64,000 nucleotides of DNA from DATKMK01 sp035541895. Its GTDB lineage: Bacteria; Desulfobacterota; Binatia; HRBIN30; JACQVA1. The notes under the pieces were generated by a model. That model worked only from the letters and a program-made list of their open reading frames with translations. It had not been told where the DNA came from and made no database searches. Shown in pieces: positions 26,677 to 36,078 of the stretch (within the stretch, counting starts at the first letter, position 1; every line of letters begins with the position of its first letter). The stretch is from positions 18,416 through 82,415 of the forward strand of contig DATKMK010000053.1 in assembly GCA_035541895.1 (NCBI GenBank). Reading direction: 5' to 3'. The position numbers and the translations under genes were made by a program.

Positions 26677-28329
26677 CTAGCTCTCGCCGTAATCCCACGG
26701 GTCGCGGCGGGCGAGGTCGGCGAGGTGCGCATCGCCCTCGCCCAGCAGACCGTGTTGGGCGTCGAACAGCCGCCAATGCAAACTCGAACCGAGCAAGGGT
26801 TGCGATTCGACGCAGATCACGCGCAACTCGCCCTCTTCGAAGTGGCACTGCGCCTGGACGCACGCGAGCAAACGATCGTCGCACAGGTGCCCTTCGCCGA
26901 AGTTCCAGCCGAGCACCGATCCGGCAACGTTTTCCCCGTCGACGTAGTTGTACTCCTGAAACGGGCGTTCGCTGAGCGCCCTGGGGAGCAGCAGCCCGAG
27001 CGTCCGCCCCTGCAGGTGCAATGAGCGGAACGCCAAGCCGCGGCAGTCCATGTTGGCGGCTTCTTCGGGTGCGAAGCGCTGCAATTGTTCGCGCAACAAC
27101 GGCGACGCGCGTTTCACGCGATCGAGCTTCTTGTAGCTGTCGCCGCGGAACAGCCACGCGTTCCACGCCCAATTGCCGGCGTAGTAGCGCATCGCGACCA
27201 GAAACGAGACCTTCGACGGAACGAGGTTGCCGATGAGCGGCAGGAGAATCAACCCGACGATCAGATAGACGGTCAACGGCGCCGAGGCGATGTCGAGCAC
27301 GGTGACATCGGGATGGCCGGCGAAGAGAAAGAACGCCGCATAGATGCTGACCAGGTTCCACTCGAAGACCGCGCCGGCTGGCATGTTGCCGAGGATGAAG
27401 CCGTGCAACATCAGCACCAGGACCATGCCGATGACGAGCAACGGGCCGGTGTGACTCACGAACAGCAAGGTCAACGGCGCAGCGAATTCGAGGAAGGTGC
27501 CGGCGTGCGCCATCAGCTTACCCAATCGCGACGGCGCGAAATTCTCGGGATACGATATAAACATCCGTCGACGCACCGCGGCGTTTTTGACCAGCGGGTT
27601 GTTCACCACCATGACCGGGATGACGTACCCGAAGGCGACCGTGAGCTTCGACACGCCGGCCCAGAACCAAATCGCGAGTTGCACCGCCTTGCAGGCGGCA
27701 ATCCAATTTCCGGCCAGCAGAAAACAGACGATCATGGCGAAGTGATGCTCGACGCGCGCGGCGAATAGGATCGTCTTGTCGCCGAGTCCGCACAGCGGCA
27801 GGAGGACCACGATCGGCACGAGCTGCGCGGCCCCGAGCGCCGGCGAGATGAGCGCGCGGAACAGGGACGCGACAAACGCCGCATAGAGCGCAACGTCGAG
27901 CCATGTGCGTGTGATGCCGCCGAACACCGGCAGACTCGGAAACGGCGCCAGCTTCGTGGTTCCCGGCCGCAGGAAATGCAGGAACGCAGTGAACGGCGGC
28001 CAGATGTGAAAACCGAGCGGGCCGCTCATGCAGCCGAAGCCGAGCACCTCGATCGCGCAGGCCCAGATGAACGCCTTCTGAAACGCAATGCCTGCATGCC
28101 ACCATGTGCCGACGTGCGATGGACTTCCCAGTCCGGGCGTGAAGCTGCAGAACCACATCCACGCCAGCACGAACAAGCACAGCTTGACCGCGTGAAAGGC
28201 GTACGCGGCGATCGGCAAACCGATCCCCTTCATCACGTAGCCTTCGCAGCCTTCACGGACCAACTCGGAGAAGCTCTTCCGTGCCGGCTCCGGCGGCTGT
28301 GACTGCGCCGCTCCTTCACCCACGTGCAT
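26677..28329 (-). CDS. DUF3556-family polytopic membrane protein
   Basis: The ~550-residue protein has about eight or more membrane helices in its first two thirds, for example KLCLFVLAWMWFCSF, VASLFRALISPALGAAQLV and LVIGMVLVLMLHGF. A soluble C-terminal domain follows. It resembles the DUF3556 transmembrane family known from actinobacteria, whose role is unknown. The motifs MSGPLGFHIWPPFTAF and MRYYAGNWAWNAWLF stand out. The start at ATG 28329 is preferred to a GTG at 28347, but neither has a clear ribosome site. It is coupled to the desaturase-like gene and divergent from the GST-like gene. Confidence 0.75.
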   Translation of the reverse strand: MHVGEGAAQSQPPEPARKSFSELVREGCEGYVMKGIGLPIAAYAFHAVKLCLFVLAWMWFCSFTPGLGSPSHVGTWWHAGIAFQKAFIWACAIEVLGFGCMSGPLGFHIWPPFTAFLHFLRPGTTKLAPFPSLPVFGGITRTWLDVALYAAFVASLFRALISPALGAAQLVPIVVLLPLCGLGDKTILFAARVEHHFAMIVCFLLAGNWIAACKAVQLAIWFWAGVSKLTVAFGYVIPVMVVNNPLVKNAAVRRRMFISYPENFAPSRLGKLMAHAGTFLEFAAPLTLLFVSHTGPLLVIGMVLVLMLHGFILGNMPAGAVFEWNLVSIYAAFFLFAGHPDVTVLDIASAPLTVYLIVGLILLPLIGNLVPSKVSFLVAMRYYAGNWAWNAWLFRGDSYKKLDRVKRASPLLREQLQRFAPEEAANMDCRGLAFRSLHLQGRTLGLLLPRALSERPFQEYNYVDGENVAGSVLGWNFGEGHLCDDRLLACVQAQCHFEEGELRVICVESQPLLGSSLHWRLFDAQHGLLGEGDAHLADLARRDPWDYGES

Positions 28330-28558
28330 TGGTTGCGAACCGTCCACGGGGCTGGTTTACCGCAATTCGCGCGCGCTTGGCCATAGCGATCGACCCGAGC
28401 CGCTTGCCGACCTATCTGATCAAGCCGGCGCGCCGCAGGTTCACGCTTGCAACCAGCGCTGAGTGGCGCTAGCCGACAAGCGCTATGAGACTAATGGCAC
28501 GATGCCTGAGGGGTCAGTCGCCACCGCTCGGGCGGCCGTGCGACATCCCTCGCATACA

Positions 28559-29812
28559 ATGACACGTGCGCAGCCACTCGAGTCCGCGGCCGACGGCTGG
28601 GTGCTGTGGGGGTCGGAGCTGTCGCCGTTTGCGCTCAAGGTCGAGGCGCTGTTGCGGTTCGCGGGCGTGGGGTTTCGCTGGTTGCCGGCGAGCGGAAGCT
28701 TCTTCGAGGCATTTCGCTTCGATCGACGACGGCGCCGACTGGTAGCGCGGCGCCTCCCGCTCACCTGGCCGAAGATGACCGATCTCGACGAGTTTCCGCT
28801 GGTGCCGTTCGTGTTCGGACCCGCGGGCGAGAATCTCTACGACTCGTCCGCGATCGCTGCATGGCTCGATCAGCGCGTGAATTCGGCCGCCCATTCACCA
28901 CTGCTTCCGACCGGTGATGCCGCGCTCCGGTTTGCGGTGCGACTCATCGACGAGGCGCTGGACGAAGTCGGGCTGTATCTCGTGCATCACAACCGCTGGG
29001 TGGTGTCGGCGCGCGACAACGACGCCGGCATGCGCTTGGCGCGCGAGATGCGCGCGTTGTTCGGCCCGCTCGCCGTCCTCGTCGGTTATTCGTTCCCGGG
29101 CCGCCAGGTGCGCCGCCTGCCCTATCTCTTTAGCGTGGCGCCATCCGACGCCGCGGGCTTCGACGATCTGCCGGCGCGCTTACGACCGCCGTCACGCCCG
29201 GGCTTCCCGCCGACGCACAAGCTGATCGAAGGCGCGTTCGCACAGTTGCTCGGCGCGATTGAACCGATGCTGTCAGCGCGCGCCTATCTCCTCGGTGAAC
29301 GCTTCACGCTAGCCGATGCAAGTCTGTATGGACAACTCGGCATGAACCGCAGCGACCCCGGCGCGTGGAGATGGATTCGTCGCGATGCACCTGCGACCGC
29401 TGCATGGATCGAGCGCATCGCACGCGGCGACTTCCACCCACAGCGACCTGATGGCAGATTGTCGCTCGATGATCCGATCGCGCCGCTGCTCGACTGGATT
29501 TGCCGGACCCTGGTGCCGCTGATGCAGCAGAACCATGACGCGTGGCAACGCCATCACGCGAACGGCGAGACCCGCTTCAATGAAGCCGCGTTCGACGCGG
29601 GGCGGGCGTTGTATGACGGTACGTTGCTCGGCCAACCGTTCCGCAGCGTCGTGAAGACCTTCCAGGTTCGGGTGTGGCGCGACCTTCGCGCCGAGTGGGA
29701 CGCGCTCGCGCCAGCCGATCGCGCGCGGCTTGAAACGTTGCTGCCAAGCGCACATGGACTCGACCACACCGGCCTGTCACTTAACTCGGCCGCACTCGCG
29801 AGACCGTCGTGA
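28559..29812 (+). CDS. Extended glutathione S-transferase-fold protein
   Basis: The 417-residue protein begins with a thioredoxin/GST-N-like domain (LWGSELSPFALKVEALLRFA, then FPLVPFVF and YDSSAIAAWLD). A long insert and an alpha-helical GST-C-like region follow (YLLGERFTLADASLYGQL). It lacks a catalytic Cys at the SPF position. The ATG at 28559 (MTRAQPLES) is chosen as the start of conserved-looking sequence. Its stop overlaps the next gene's GTG start (GTGA), so it forms a coupled pair with the tandem DsbA-fold protein. It probably handles glutathione conjugates; the exact substrate is unknown. Confidence 0.75.
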   Translation: MTRAQPLESAADGWVLWGSELSPFALKVEALLRFAGVGFRWLPASGSFFEAFRFDRRRRRLVARRLPLTWPKMTDLDEFPLVPFVFGPAGENLYDSSAIAAWLDQRVNSAAHSPLLPTGDAALRFAVRLIDEALDEVGLYLVHHNRWVVSARDNDAGMRLAREMRALFGPLAVLVGYSFPGRQVRRLPYLFSVAPSDAAGFDDLPARLRPPSRPGFPPTHKLIEGAFAQLLGAIEPMLSARAYLLGERFTLADASLYGQLGMNRSDPGAWRWIRRDAPATAAWIERIARGDFHPQRPDGRLSLDDPIAPLLDWICRTLVPLMQQNHDAWQRHHANGETRFNEAAFDAGRALYDGTLLGQPFRSVVKTFQVRVWRDLRAEWDALAPADRARLETLLPSAHGLDHTGLSLNSAALARPS

Positions 29813-31155
29813 CGTCGATCGCGCGACGCATTGCGCCCTTGGTCGCGGCCGCGTTCACCAGTTCGCGCACGCGCGACATTCGGCGCTGGCTCGCGGAGCG
29901 GCGACGGCGGCTGCGCGGCGAGCCGCACCGCGTACGCTACTTCCATCAAGTCGATGATCCATACAGCTACCTCGCGTCGCAGGTGTTGCGCGAGCTGATC
30001 GATCGCTACGACATCGAGATTCAACCACATCTGGTTGGGCCGCCGTCCGACGCGGCGGCACCGGAGCGCCAGCGGCTCGAAGCGTTCGCGTGCCGCGATG
30101 CCGCCGACATCGCGCCCGGCTACGGTCTCGCGTTCCTAGCGCATGACGCGGTGCCGGATCCTGAGGTAGTAGACCTCGCGACACGCATTCTGTGCGCCAC
30201 CGTCGCCTCCGGCCGATTCGTCGCCGTCGCAGCCGAGGTCGGACGCGCGCTGTGGAGTGGATCGCGCAGCTCATTGGGAGACTTGGCTCGACTCGAACCA
30301 GCGGCCGATCCCGCCGCGACGCGCGCGGCAGTCGAGGCTGGCACCGAACTCCGCCGGCGACATGGGCATTACCTCGGCGCGATGTTTCACTACGGCGGCG
30401 AATGGTACTGGGGCGTCGACCGTTTGCACCACCTCGAACGGCGTCTGCAAACGCTCGGCGCGTTGCGCCCCGACCGGGGACGCGGTTCGATCATTCGTCA
30501 TCCGGACTTCAGCGATGCGCCGAGCATCGACCCGAGCGCGCGCGTCACGCTCGAATTCTTCCTCTCGTTGCGGAGTCCCTACACGTACATTGCGATGGAG
30601 CGGGTCTCCGCGCTGGCGCGGCGGTATCCGATCGACCTTGTACTGCGTCCGGTGTTGCCGATGGTGATGCGCGGGCTACCGGTCCCGAGCGTCAAGCGCA
30701 TCTACATCACGCTCGATACCAAGCGGGAAGCCGACGACGCGGGCGTACCGTTCGGGCGAGTCTGCGATCCGGTGGGCCGACCCGTGGAGCGCGCGTTCTC
30801 GCTATTCGGCTGGGCGCGCAGTCAGGGGCGCGCCGCGCAGTTCCTGCTCTCGTTCGCCCGCGCCGCGTTTGCCGAGGGCGTCGACACCGGCGAGAACTCG
30901 GGTTTGCAGCACGTGGTCGAGCGCGCCGGCCTTGCGTGGATCGACGCACAAGCGCACCTCGATCGCGACGGCTGGCAGGGCGAATTGGAGGAGAATCGCG
31001 CCGCGCTGTTGGCGATGGGGCTGTGGGGTGTACCGAGCTTCCGCGTTGCTGGTGGCAACGAGCGGGACGATTTCTCCACCTGGGGCCAGGACCGCTTGTG
31101 GCGTATCGAGCAGGAAATCCGCCGGCGTCTGGCGCCACCTTCGCCCGCCCGCTGA
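29809..31155 (+). CDS. Tandem DsbA-fold / 2-hydroxychromene-2-carboxylate isomerase-like protein
   Basis: The 448-residue protein contains two copies of the DsbA-like HCCA-isomerase fold in one chain. The first (~40-230) has FHQVDDPYSYLASQVL and the second (~240-445) has FFLSLRSPYTYIAMERV. The S-x-Y-x-Y-x-A pattern is the family's glutathione-binding signature, with Ser instead of the CxxC of true DsbA. The second copy ends with GLWGVPSFRV, the cis-Pro loop. These isomerases act on glutathione adducts in aromatic degradation. The GTG start overlaps the GST gene stop by three bases. Confidence 0.83.
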   Translation: MTSIARRIAPLVAAAFTSSRTRDIRRWLAERRRRLRGEPHRVRYFHQVDDPYSYLASQVLRELIDRYDIEIQPHLVGPPSDAAAPERQRLEAFACRDAADIAPGYGLAFLAHDAVPDPEVVDLATRILCATVASGRFVAVAAEVGRALWSGSRSSLGDLARLEPAADPAATRAAVEAGTELRRRHGHYLGAMFHYGGEWYWGVDRLHHLERRLQTLGALRPDRGRGSIIRHPDFSDAPSIDPSARVTLEFFLSLRSPYTYIAMERVSALARRYPIDLVLRPVLPMVMRGLPVPSVKRIYITLDTKREADDAGVPFGRVCDPVGRPVERAFSLFGWARSQGRAAQFLLSFARAAFAEGVDTGENSGLQHVVERAGLAWIDAQAHLDRDGWQGELEENRAALLAMGLWGVPSFRVAGGNERDDFSTWGQDRLWRIEQEIRRRLAPPSPAR

Positions 31156-31314
31156 ACTGCCGTTTCTTACCGGTTGGAATCGGGTTGCACCGTCCGGGAA
31201 CGACCCGTTCCGACTGCGGCCTCTGAGACTCCGGATGAAATCGGCATTCCTGCGGCCCGTTACTTGCTGATCTCACCGGGGTGAGGGGAGGCGCTTGCCG
31301 CCCCCAAGTTTAGG

Positions 31315-34300
31315 ATGACCCCGACGATTGGTCCGCGCGAGATTCCGTTCAACTACACGTCTGCAGACGACCGCCAGGCGATCACCTGGCTGCTCGGCGA
31401 CGACACCTGGCGCAAGCTCGAAGCATTACGGGCCCGCCGCGTCACCGGTCGTTCGGCGCGGCTGTTGATGCGCTGCTTCGGCGAACTATTGGTGCATCGC
31501 CGCAATCCGTTTCTTTACCAAGAATTGATCGCCGACTCGCGGCGCCAGCGCCAGTTCTTCACCAGCGTCGATGCCGACCTCGGCATCATCGAGTCCAACG
31601 CCGGCGACGAGTCGCTCGTGCTTGAGGTGTTGGCCACCACACGCGCGTACGTCGACGGATTCCGCGAGGAAGTCGTCGCGATGCCGCATCGACGACGGCG
31701 TCTGCTCGCGATCCTCGGACCGATCGTGGGGAAGCAGAACGTGCACTTCGATCCGTTCACGCTGGTGAGCCATGCCACCGACGCCACCGATTGGCGACTG
31801 CACCTCCCCTTGGCGGTGATCACCCCGACCGACGAGGCGCACGTGGGGCCGGCGCTCGCGGCGATCGCGGCGATCGGACTCCACGCGATTCCGCGCGGCG
31901 CCGGCACCGGGCTCACCGGCGGCACCGTTCCGTTGCGCCCGGATTGCGTAATGATCAACACCGAGAAGCTCAACCGCATCCACGGCATCACGGACGAAGC
32001 GTTCGTGCTCGCCGGCGGCCGCCGCGTCAGCGCTCCTGTGATGCGGCTTGAAGCCGGCGTCATCACCGAACGCGCGATCGAGTACGCGGCCGAGCGCGGG
32101 CTGGTATTCGCCACCGATCCGACCAGCGCGTGGGCGTGCACCATCGGCGGCAACATCGCCGAAAACGCCGGCGGGAAGACGGCCGTGCTGTGGGGCACGT
32201 GCATCGACAACCTGCTGGCGTACGACATGGCGATGCCGGACGGCGCTTGCTACCGGATTCGGCGCACCGATCACCAGCTCCGCAAGATTCTGCCGAGCGA
32301 CTCGCTGACGTTTGAGGTTCGCGACGCCGCGGGTGCCCTGCTCCGCACGGTCGAGTTGCACGGATCGGACATTCGGCGGCTTGGCCTGTGGAAGGACATC
32401 ACCAACAAGACGCTCAACGGGCTGCCCGGCGTGCAGAAGGAAGGCACCGACGGCGTCATCACGTCTGCGGAGTTCATTCTGTATCGGCAGTACGAAGTCC
32501 GCGCGACGCTCTGTCTCGAATTTTTCGGGCCCGACATGGACGAGGCCAGCCGCGTCATCCTCGAACTGTCGCGCGCATTCCCGAACGACGGCGGGGCCGT
32601 GCTGCAAGCTCTCGAACACTTCGACGACGAGTACGTCCGCGCGATCGGTTACAAGGTTAAAGCCGCGCGCGCTGAGACCCCACGAGCCGTGTTGTTGATT
32701 GACGTCGTCGGTCACACGACCGGCAACGTGGAGCGCGCCGTCGCGCGCGTTCGCGAGTTGCTGGGGCCTCATCGCAACACTTGCCTGTTCGTCGCCAAGG
32801 ACGCCGACGAGGCGAAGGTGTTTTGGGCCGATCGCAAGCGGTTCGGCGCGATCGCCGCGCGCACCAACGCCTTCAAGCTCAACGAAGATGTCTGCCTGCC
32901 GCTGGATGCGCTCGCCGAGTTCGCGCGCTTCTGCGAAGCCCTCAACGTTGTCGAGGAGCGCCACAGCCAGCACACCTTCGTGCGACGCACCGAGGCCGTG
33001 CTGAAGAGCGTGTCGCCGCAGCCGGATGCCCCGTGGCTCGCGGACAAGATCGTCTCGGCACTGGCCCTATGCGAGCGAGCGCTCGCGAATCTCACCGCAG
33101 CCGAGGCGACGGAGGTGCGCAGCCTCGCGATTGCCAAGTCGCTGCGTGAAGGCCTGGCGCAGCTCTTGGGTAGCTATGAGGCCCTCGTGCGCGACATCGA
33201 GTTGGTGTACGCCGACGTGCGCTCCCGGCGGATCGTGATCGCCACCCACATGCACGCGGGCGACGGCAACGTGCACGTCAACATCCCGATCTTGTCGAAC
33301 GACCGGATCATGATGAAGCGCGCCGAAGCCGTGGTCGATCAGGTGATGGAAAAGGTCGCGGCGCTCGGCGGGGTGTGTTCGGGCGAGCACGGCATCGGCG
33401 TGACCAAGCTCAAGTACCTCGACCCTGAGCGCATCCGCGATCTCGCCGAGTATCGTCGCGAGGTCGACCCGCGCGGGACCATGAACCCCGGTAAGCTCTC
33501 CGACTTCGACGCGATCACGCACATCTACACGCCGTCGTTCAACCTGCTCGAACTCGAAGCGCGGATTCTGCAGCACGGCAGATTGGAAGCGCTGGCGGGC
33601 AAGATCGCCACCTGCGTCCGCTGCGGCAAGTGCAAGCCCAACTGTTGCGTGTTTCATCCGGCGCGCGGACTCTTCTACCATCCGCGCAACAAGAACCTCG
33701 CCATCGGCGCGCTGATCGAAGCGCTGCTGTACGAATCGCAGCATGAGCGCGCCGCGAGCTTTGGCATGCTGCGCCACCTCGAAGACGTCGCCGATCACTG
33801 CACGATCTGCCACAAGTGCCTGAAGCCCTGCCCGGTCGATATCGACACCGGTGAGGTCTCGGTGTTGGAGCGCGAGATTCTCGCCGCGCACGGCTACAAG
33901 CACACCGCACCGGCAACCAAGGCGACGTTGCGGTATCTCGAGAGTCGGTCGCCGGCATTCAACGCGGCGTTTCGCGCCGGCGTGCTGCAGCTCGGCGGAC
34001 AGGTGCAGCGCCGGTTGGCGCGGCGATTCGGCCCGTCGTGTGCGTGGGCGGCACTGCGGTCGCCGGTGCCCGCCGCCGATGCCCTGACGCTGCGCGACGT
34101 GCTGCCGCCGTGCGACGCCAACCAGGCGCTGCTGTTCGAGCCCGATGGTGACGTGAGCGGCTCGGTGTTCTACTTTCCCGGTTGCGGGTCAGAGCGACTC
34201 TTCGGAAGCATATCGATGGCGGCGCTGCACGTGCTGCTGGAACTCCGCACGCGCGTGGTCGTGCCGCCGCCGTTTCTGTGCTGCGGATTTCCGCACCGCG

Positions 34301-34905
34301 CCAACGCGCAGAGCGATCAGCACGGCCGCATCGTCTTGCGCGACAGCATCATCTTCGCCCAAATCCGTGAGATGTTCGCCTACCTCGACTTCGATGCGGT
34401 GACGGTTACCTGCGGCACCTGCCGCGAAGCGCTCGGGCAGATCGAGATCGGCAAGATATTCGACGCGCCGGTGATCGATGTCGCGCGCTACGCGGTTGAC
34501 CGCGGGCTGCAACTCGATAACCACGATCGCTGTCTCTATCACGCGCCGTGTCACGATTCGCTGGACGGCAAGGCACCGGTGGCACTGAGACGGCTGGGCT
34601 TCGAGGTCGTGGCAGTACCGCACTGTTGTTCGGAAGCCGGCACACTGGCGCTGTCGCGGCCCGACATCACCGATGCGATGCTCGATCGCAAAGCCGAGTC
34701 GATCCGTGCCGCCCTAGTGGAGCATGCGGGCGGCCGCGAGATCCTCACCAACTGTCCGTCGTGCATCCAGGGTCTCGGTCGCACGGCGAGATTGGGGATC
34801 TCGCCTCAGCACGTCGCGGTGGCACTCGCACGCAAGCTTTCCGGCGAGCGTTGGATGGACGCCTTCCGCACCCGCGCGGCTCGCGCGACCGCAATCCGAT
34901 TCTGA
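31315..34905 (+). CDS. DUF3683 / FAD-linked oxidase C / 4Fe-4S / CCG oxidoreductase (D-lactate dehydrogenase-like)
   Basis: The 1,196-residue fusion has these domains in order. DUF3683 (~1-120) has REIPFNYTSADDRQ and RRVTGRSARLL. FAD_binding_4 has IPRGAGTGLTGGTVPL. The FAD-oxidase C-domain has THMHAGDGNVHVNIP and GEHGIGVTKLKYL. Two 4Fe-4S motifs follow: CVRCGKCKPNCC (~766) and CTICHKCLKPCP (~828). Two CCG-type heterodisulfide-reductase-like domains close the protein (PGCGSERLF ~955; LCCGFPH; APCHDSLDG; CCSEAG). It oxidises a 2-hydroxyacid, probably D-lactate or similar, passing electrons through Fe-S clusters to a membrane acceptor. The start is ATG 31315. It is a single gene here, not a glcDEF set. 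Confidence 0.88.
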   Translation: MTPTIGPREIPFNYTSADDRQAITWLLGDDTWRKLEALRARRVTGRSARLLMRCFGELLVHRRNPFLYQELIADSRRQRQFFTSVDADLGIIESNAGDESLVLEVLATTRAYVDGFREEVVAMPHRRRRLLAILGPIVGKQNVHFDPFTLVSHATDATDWRLHLPLAVITPTDEAHVGPALAAIAAIGLHAIPRGAGTGLTGGTVPLRPDCVMINTEKLNRIHGITDEAFVLAGGRRVSAPVMRLEAGVITERAIEYAAERGLVFATDPTSAWACTIGGNIAENAGGKTAVLWGTCIDNLLAYDMAMPDGACYRIRRTDHQLRKILPSDSLTFEVRDAAGALLRTVELHGSDIRRLGLWKDITNKTLNGLPGVQKEGTDGVITSAEFILYRQYEVRATLCLEFFGPDMDEASRVILELSRAFPNDGGAVLQALEHFDDEYVRAIGYKVKAARAETPRAVLLIDVVGHTTGNVERAVARVRELLGPHRNTCLFVAKDADEAKVFWADRKRFGAIAARTNAFKLNEDVCLPLDALAEFARFCEALNVVEERHSQHTFVRRTEAVLKSVSPQPDAPWLADKIVSALALCERALANLTAAEATEVRSLAIAKSLREGLAQLLGSYEALVRDIELVYADVRSRRIVIATHMHAGDGNVHVNIPILSNDRIMMKRAEAVVDQVMEKVAALGGVCSGEHGIGVTKLKYLDPERIRDLAEYRREVDPRGTMNPGKLSDFDAITHIYTPSFNLLELEARILQHGRLEALAGKIATCVRCGKCKPNCCVFHPARGLFYHPRNKNLAIGALIEALLYESQHERAASFGMLRHLEDVADHCTICHKCLKPCPVDIDTGEVSVLEREILAAHGYKHTAPATKATLRYLESRSPAFNAAFRAGVLQLGGQVQRRLARRFGPSCAWAALRSPVPAADALTLRDVLPPCDANQALLFEPDGDVSGSVFYFPGCGSERLFGSISMAALHVLLELRTRVVVPPPFLCCGFPHRANAQSDQHGRIVLRDSIIFAQIREMFAYLDFDAVTVTCGTCREALGQIEIGKIFDAPVIDVARYAVDRGLQLDNHDRCLYHAPCHDSLDGKAPVALRRLGFEVVAVPHCCSEAGTLALSRPDITDAMLDRKAESIRAALVEHAGGREILTNCPSCIQGLGRTARLGISPQHVAVALARKLSGERWMDAFRTRAARATAIRF

Positions 34906-35230
34906 GCGCACCGCCCCCGTCGCAATTTGCGACGACCCGGGCTGAAGAATTCGGCCGCGTGCTCGTCCTAGGAAGCGATCACCCAAGTTGACTGCAGGTC
35001 ATCGCCGTGTGGTTGCTGCCGTTCCCCGCGTGTCCAGAATACGAGACAGCCGCCTCATCCCAGCAACACCCAGTGCCTCTCCAGCGGGCAGTTCGTGACT
35101 CGGGTTCAGCCGAAGTCCTTGGGGAACTTAGACGCACTGCGTTGGTGCCGCTCTTGCACCCTACACGGCTGCACTTGCGATTGGGCCGTCTGCGCAGGGG
35201 GGCAGGGGGTTCAGTGAAGGAGGACAGTTC
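34906..35230. other. Gene-free stretch with a short palindrome
   Basis: No convincing gene is seen here on either strand. Just after the oxidoreductase gene there is a perfect 8-bp-arm palindrome, CGTCGCAA-T-TTGCGACG, at 34918-34934. It has a one-base centre and no T-run, so it looks more like a protein-binding site than a terminator. The stretch ends in an AAGGAGG ribosome site (about 35216-35223) for the HTH gene. Confidence 0.4.
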
Positions 35231-35821
35231 ATGGCGAAGCATTCACCACGAGAAAGCTCACCGATGGGAGGCTCAGGGATGAAACTGGCGGCGAGCACGT
35301 CGACCGGCGAACTCGGAAGTCATCGGAACGAAGTGAGTTCGGGCAAGCTCGGTTGCGCGCCGCGGCCTGCCTTGCTGTCCCTCTCTCGCGCGGAGCGTTC
35401 GGACCTCGAACGGCTGGCTCAACATCACCCGACGGGACTGGCGAGGCGTGCGCAGCTCATCCTCGCGCGCACCGATGGATACACGCTGAAGACCATCGGC
35501 CGTCGGTTCGGCGTGCATCCGGACACCGTACGCCGCTGGCTGGTCCGCTATGGAAGTCGCGGACTCGCCGGCCTTCGCCACGGCAACCTGGGTAAGTCGC
35601 GCAATTTAGTGTTCGACACGCCGATCCGGGAGGAGATCCGCCGCCGCGCCAACACCGATCCCACCGTACTGGGCGAGCCGTTTTCGTCGTGGTCTCTGAT
35701 CAAGCTGCGCGATCATCTGATGCGTCGCGAGGTCGTCCACACGATCAGCCACGAGTCGCTGCGCCAAATCCTCCGCACCGATCCGCCGCAACGCTATTGG
35801 CGGATGCCGCGCGGCGGCTGA
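35231..35821 (+). CDS. IS630-type helix-turn-helix protein (transposase N-terminal half, no DDE core)
   Basis: The 196-residue protein has a homeodomain-like/HTH_29-32 region: QHHPTGLARRAQLILARTDG, then YTLKTIGRRFGVHPDTVRRW, GSRGLAGLRHGNLGK, and a second winged-helix part FSSWSLIKLRDHLMRREVVH ending SHESLRQILR. This is the DNA-binding half of IS630 transposases. The DDE domain is missing in all frames downstream. A strong AAGGAGG site seven to eight bases before ATG 35231 argues it is still translated. It could be orfA of a broken element or a domesticated DNA-binding protein. Confidence 0.7.
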   Translation: MAKHSPRESSPMGGSGMKLAASTSTGELGSHRNEVSSGKLGCAPRPALLSLSRAERSDLERLAQHHPTGLARRAQLILARTDGYTLKTIGRRFGVHPDTVRRWLVRYGSRGLAGLRHGNLGKSRNLVFDTPIREEIRRRANTDPTVLGEPFSSWSLIKLRDHLMRREVVHTISHESLRQILRTDPPQRYWRMPRGG

Positions 35822-36078
35822 ATCGAGGGGCGGCTTATCTCGCTCCTCCACTTATCCTGAGTTTCGCGCGGAGCATCCTTCAGGTTCCGTTCGCCAACGG
35901 CTCACCGGCCTCTGCGCCGTTCCCACCGATTTCGTCAAAGCATCGGTCGGCGCAGCCTGTCATCCAATCGTTACGCGTCTGTAACCAAACCATCATGTAG
36001 GCGCCGGTTGTCGCCGCGTCTTCCTGCACGACATGGGCTTGTGTCGCCCAGTGCCTCAACCAAAGGAGGGTCGTTCAG

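Noticed and set aside
30257..30320. A tRNA-like stretch (GACTCGAACC and an LDSNQRP-type shadow translation)
   Set aside because: It lies in the middle of the tandem DsbA-fold gene with good coding sense, and no acceptor stem can be paired.
31197..31211. GGAACG-ACC-CGTTCC hairpin after the tandem DsbA-fold gene
   Set aside because: A stem of 6 bp with no T-run is too weak to call as a terminator.
31486..32973. 495-codon minus frame opposite the FAD/Fe-S oxidoreductase
   Set aside because: Shadow frame; the plus strand has complete FAD and Fe-S motifs throughout.
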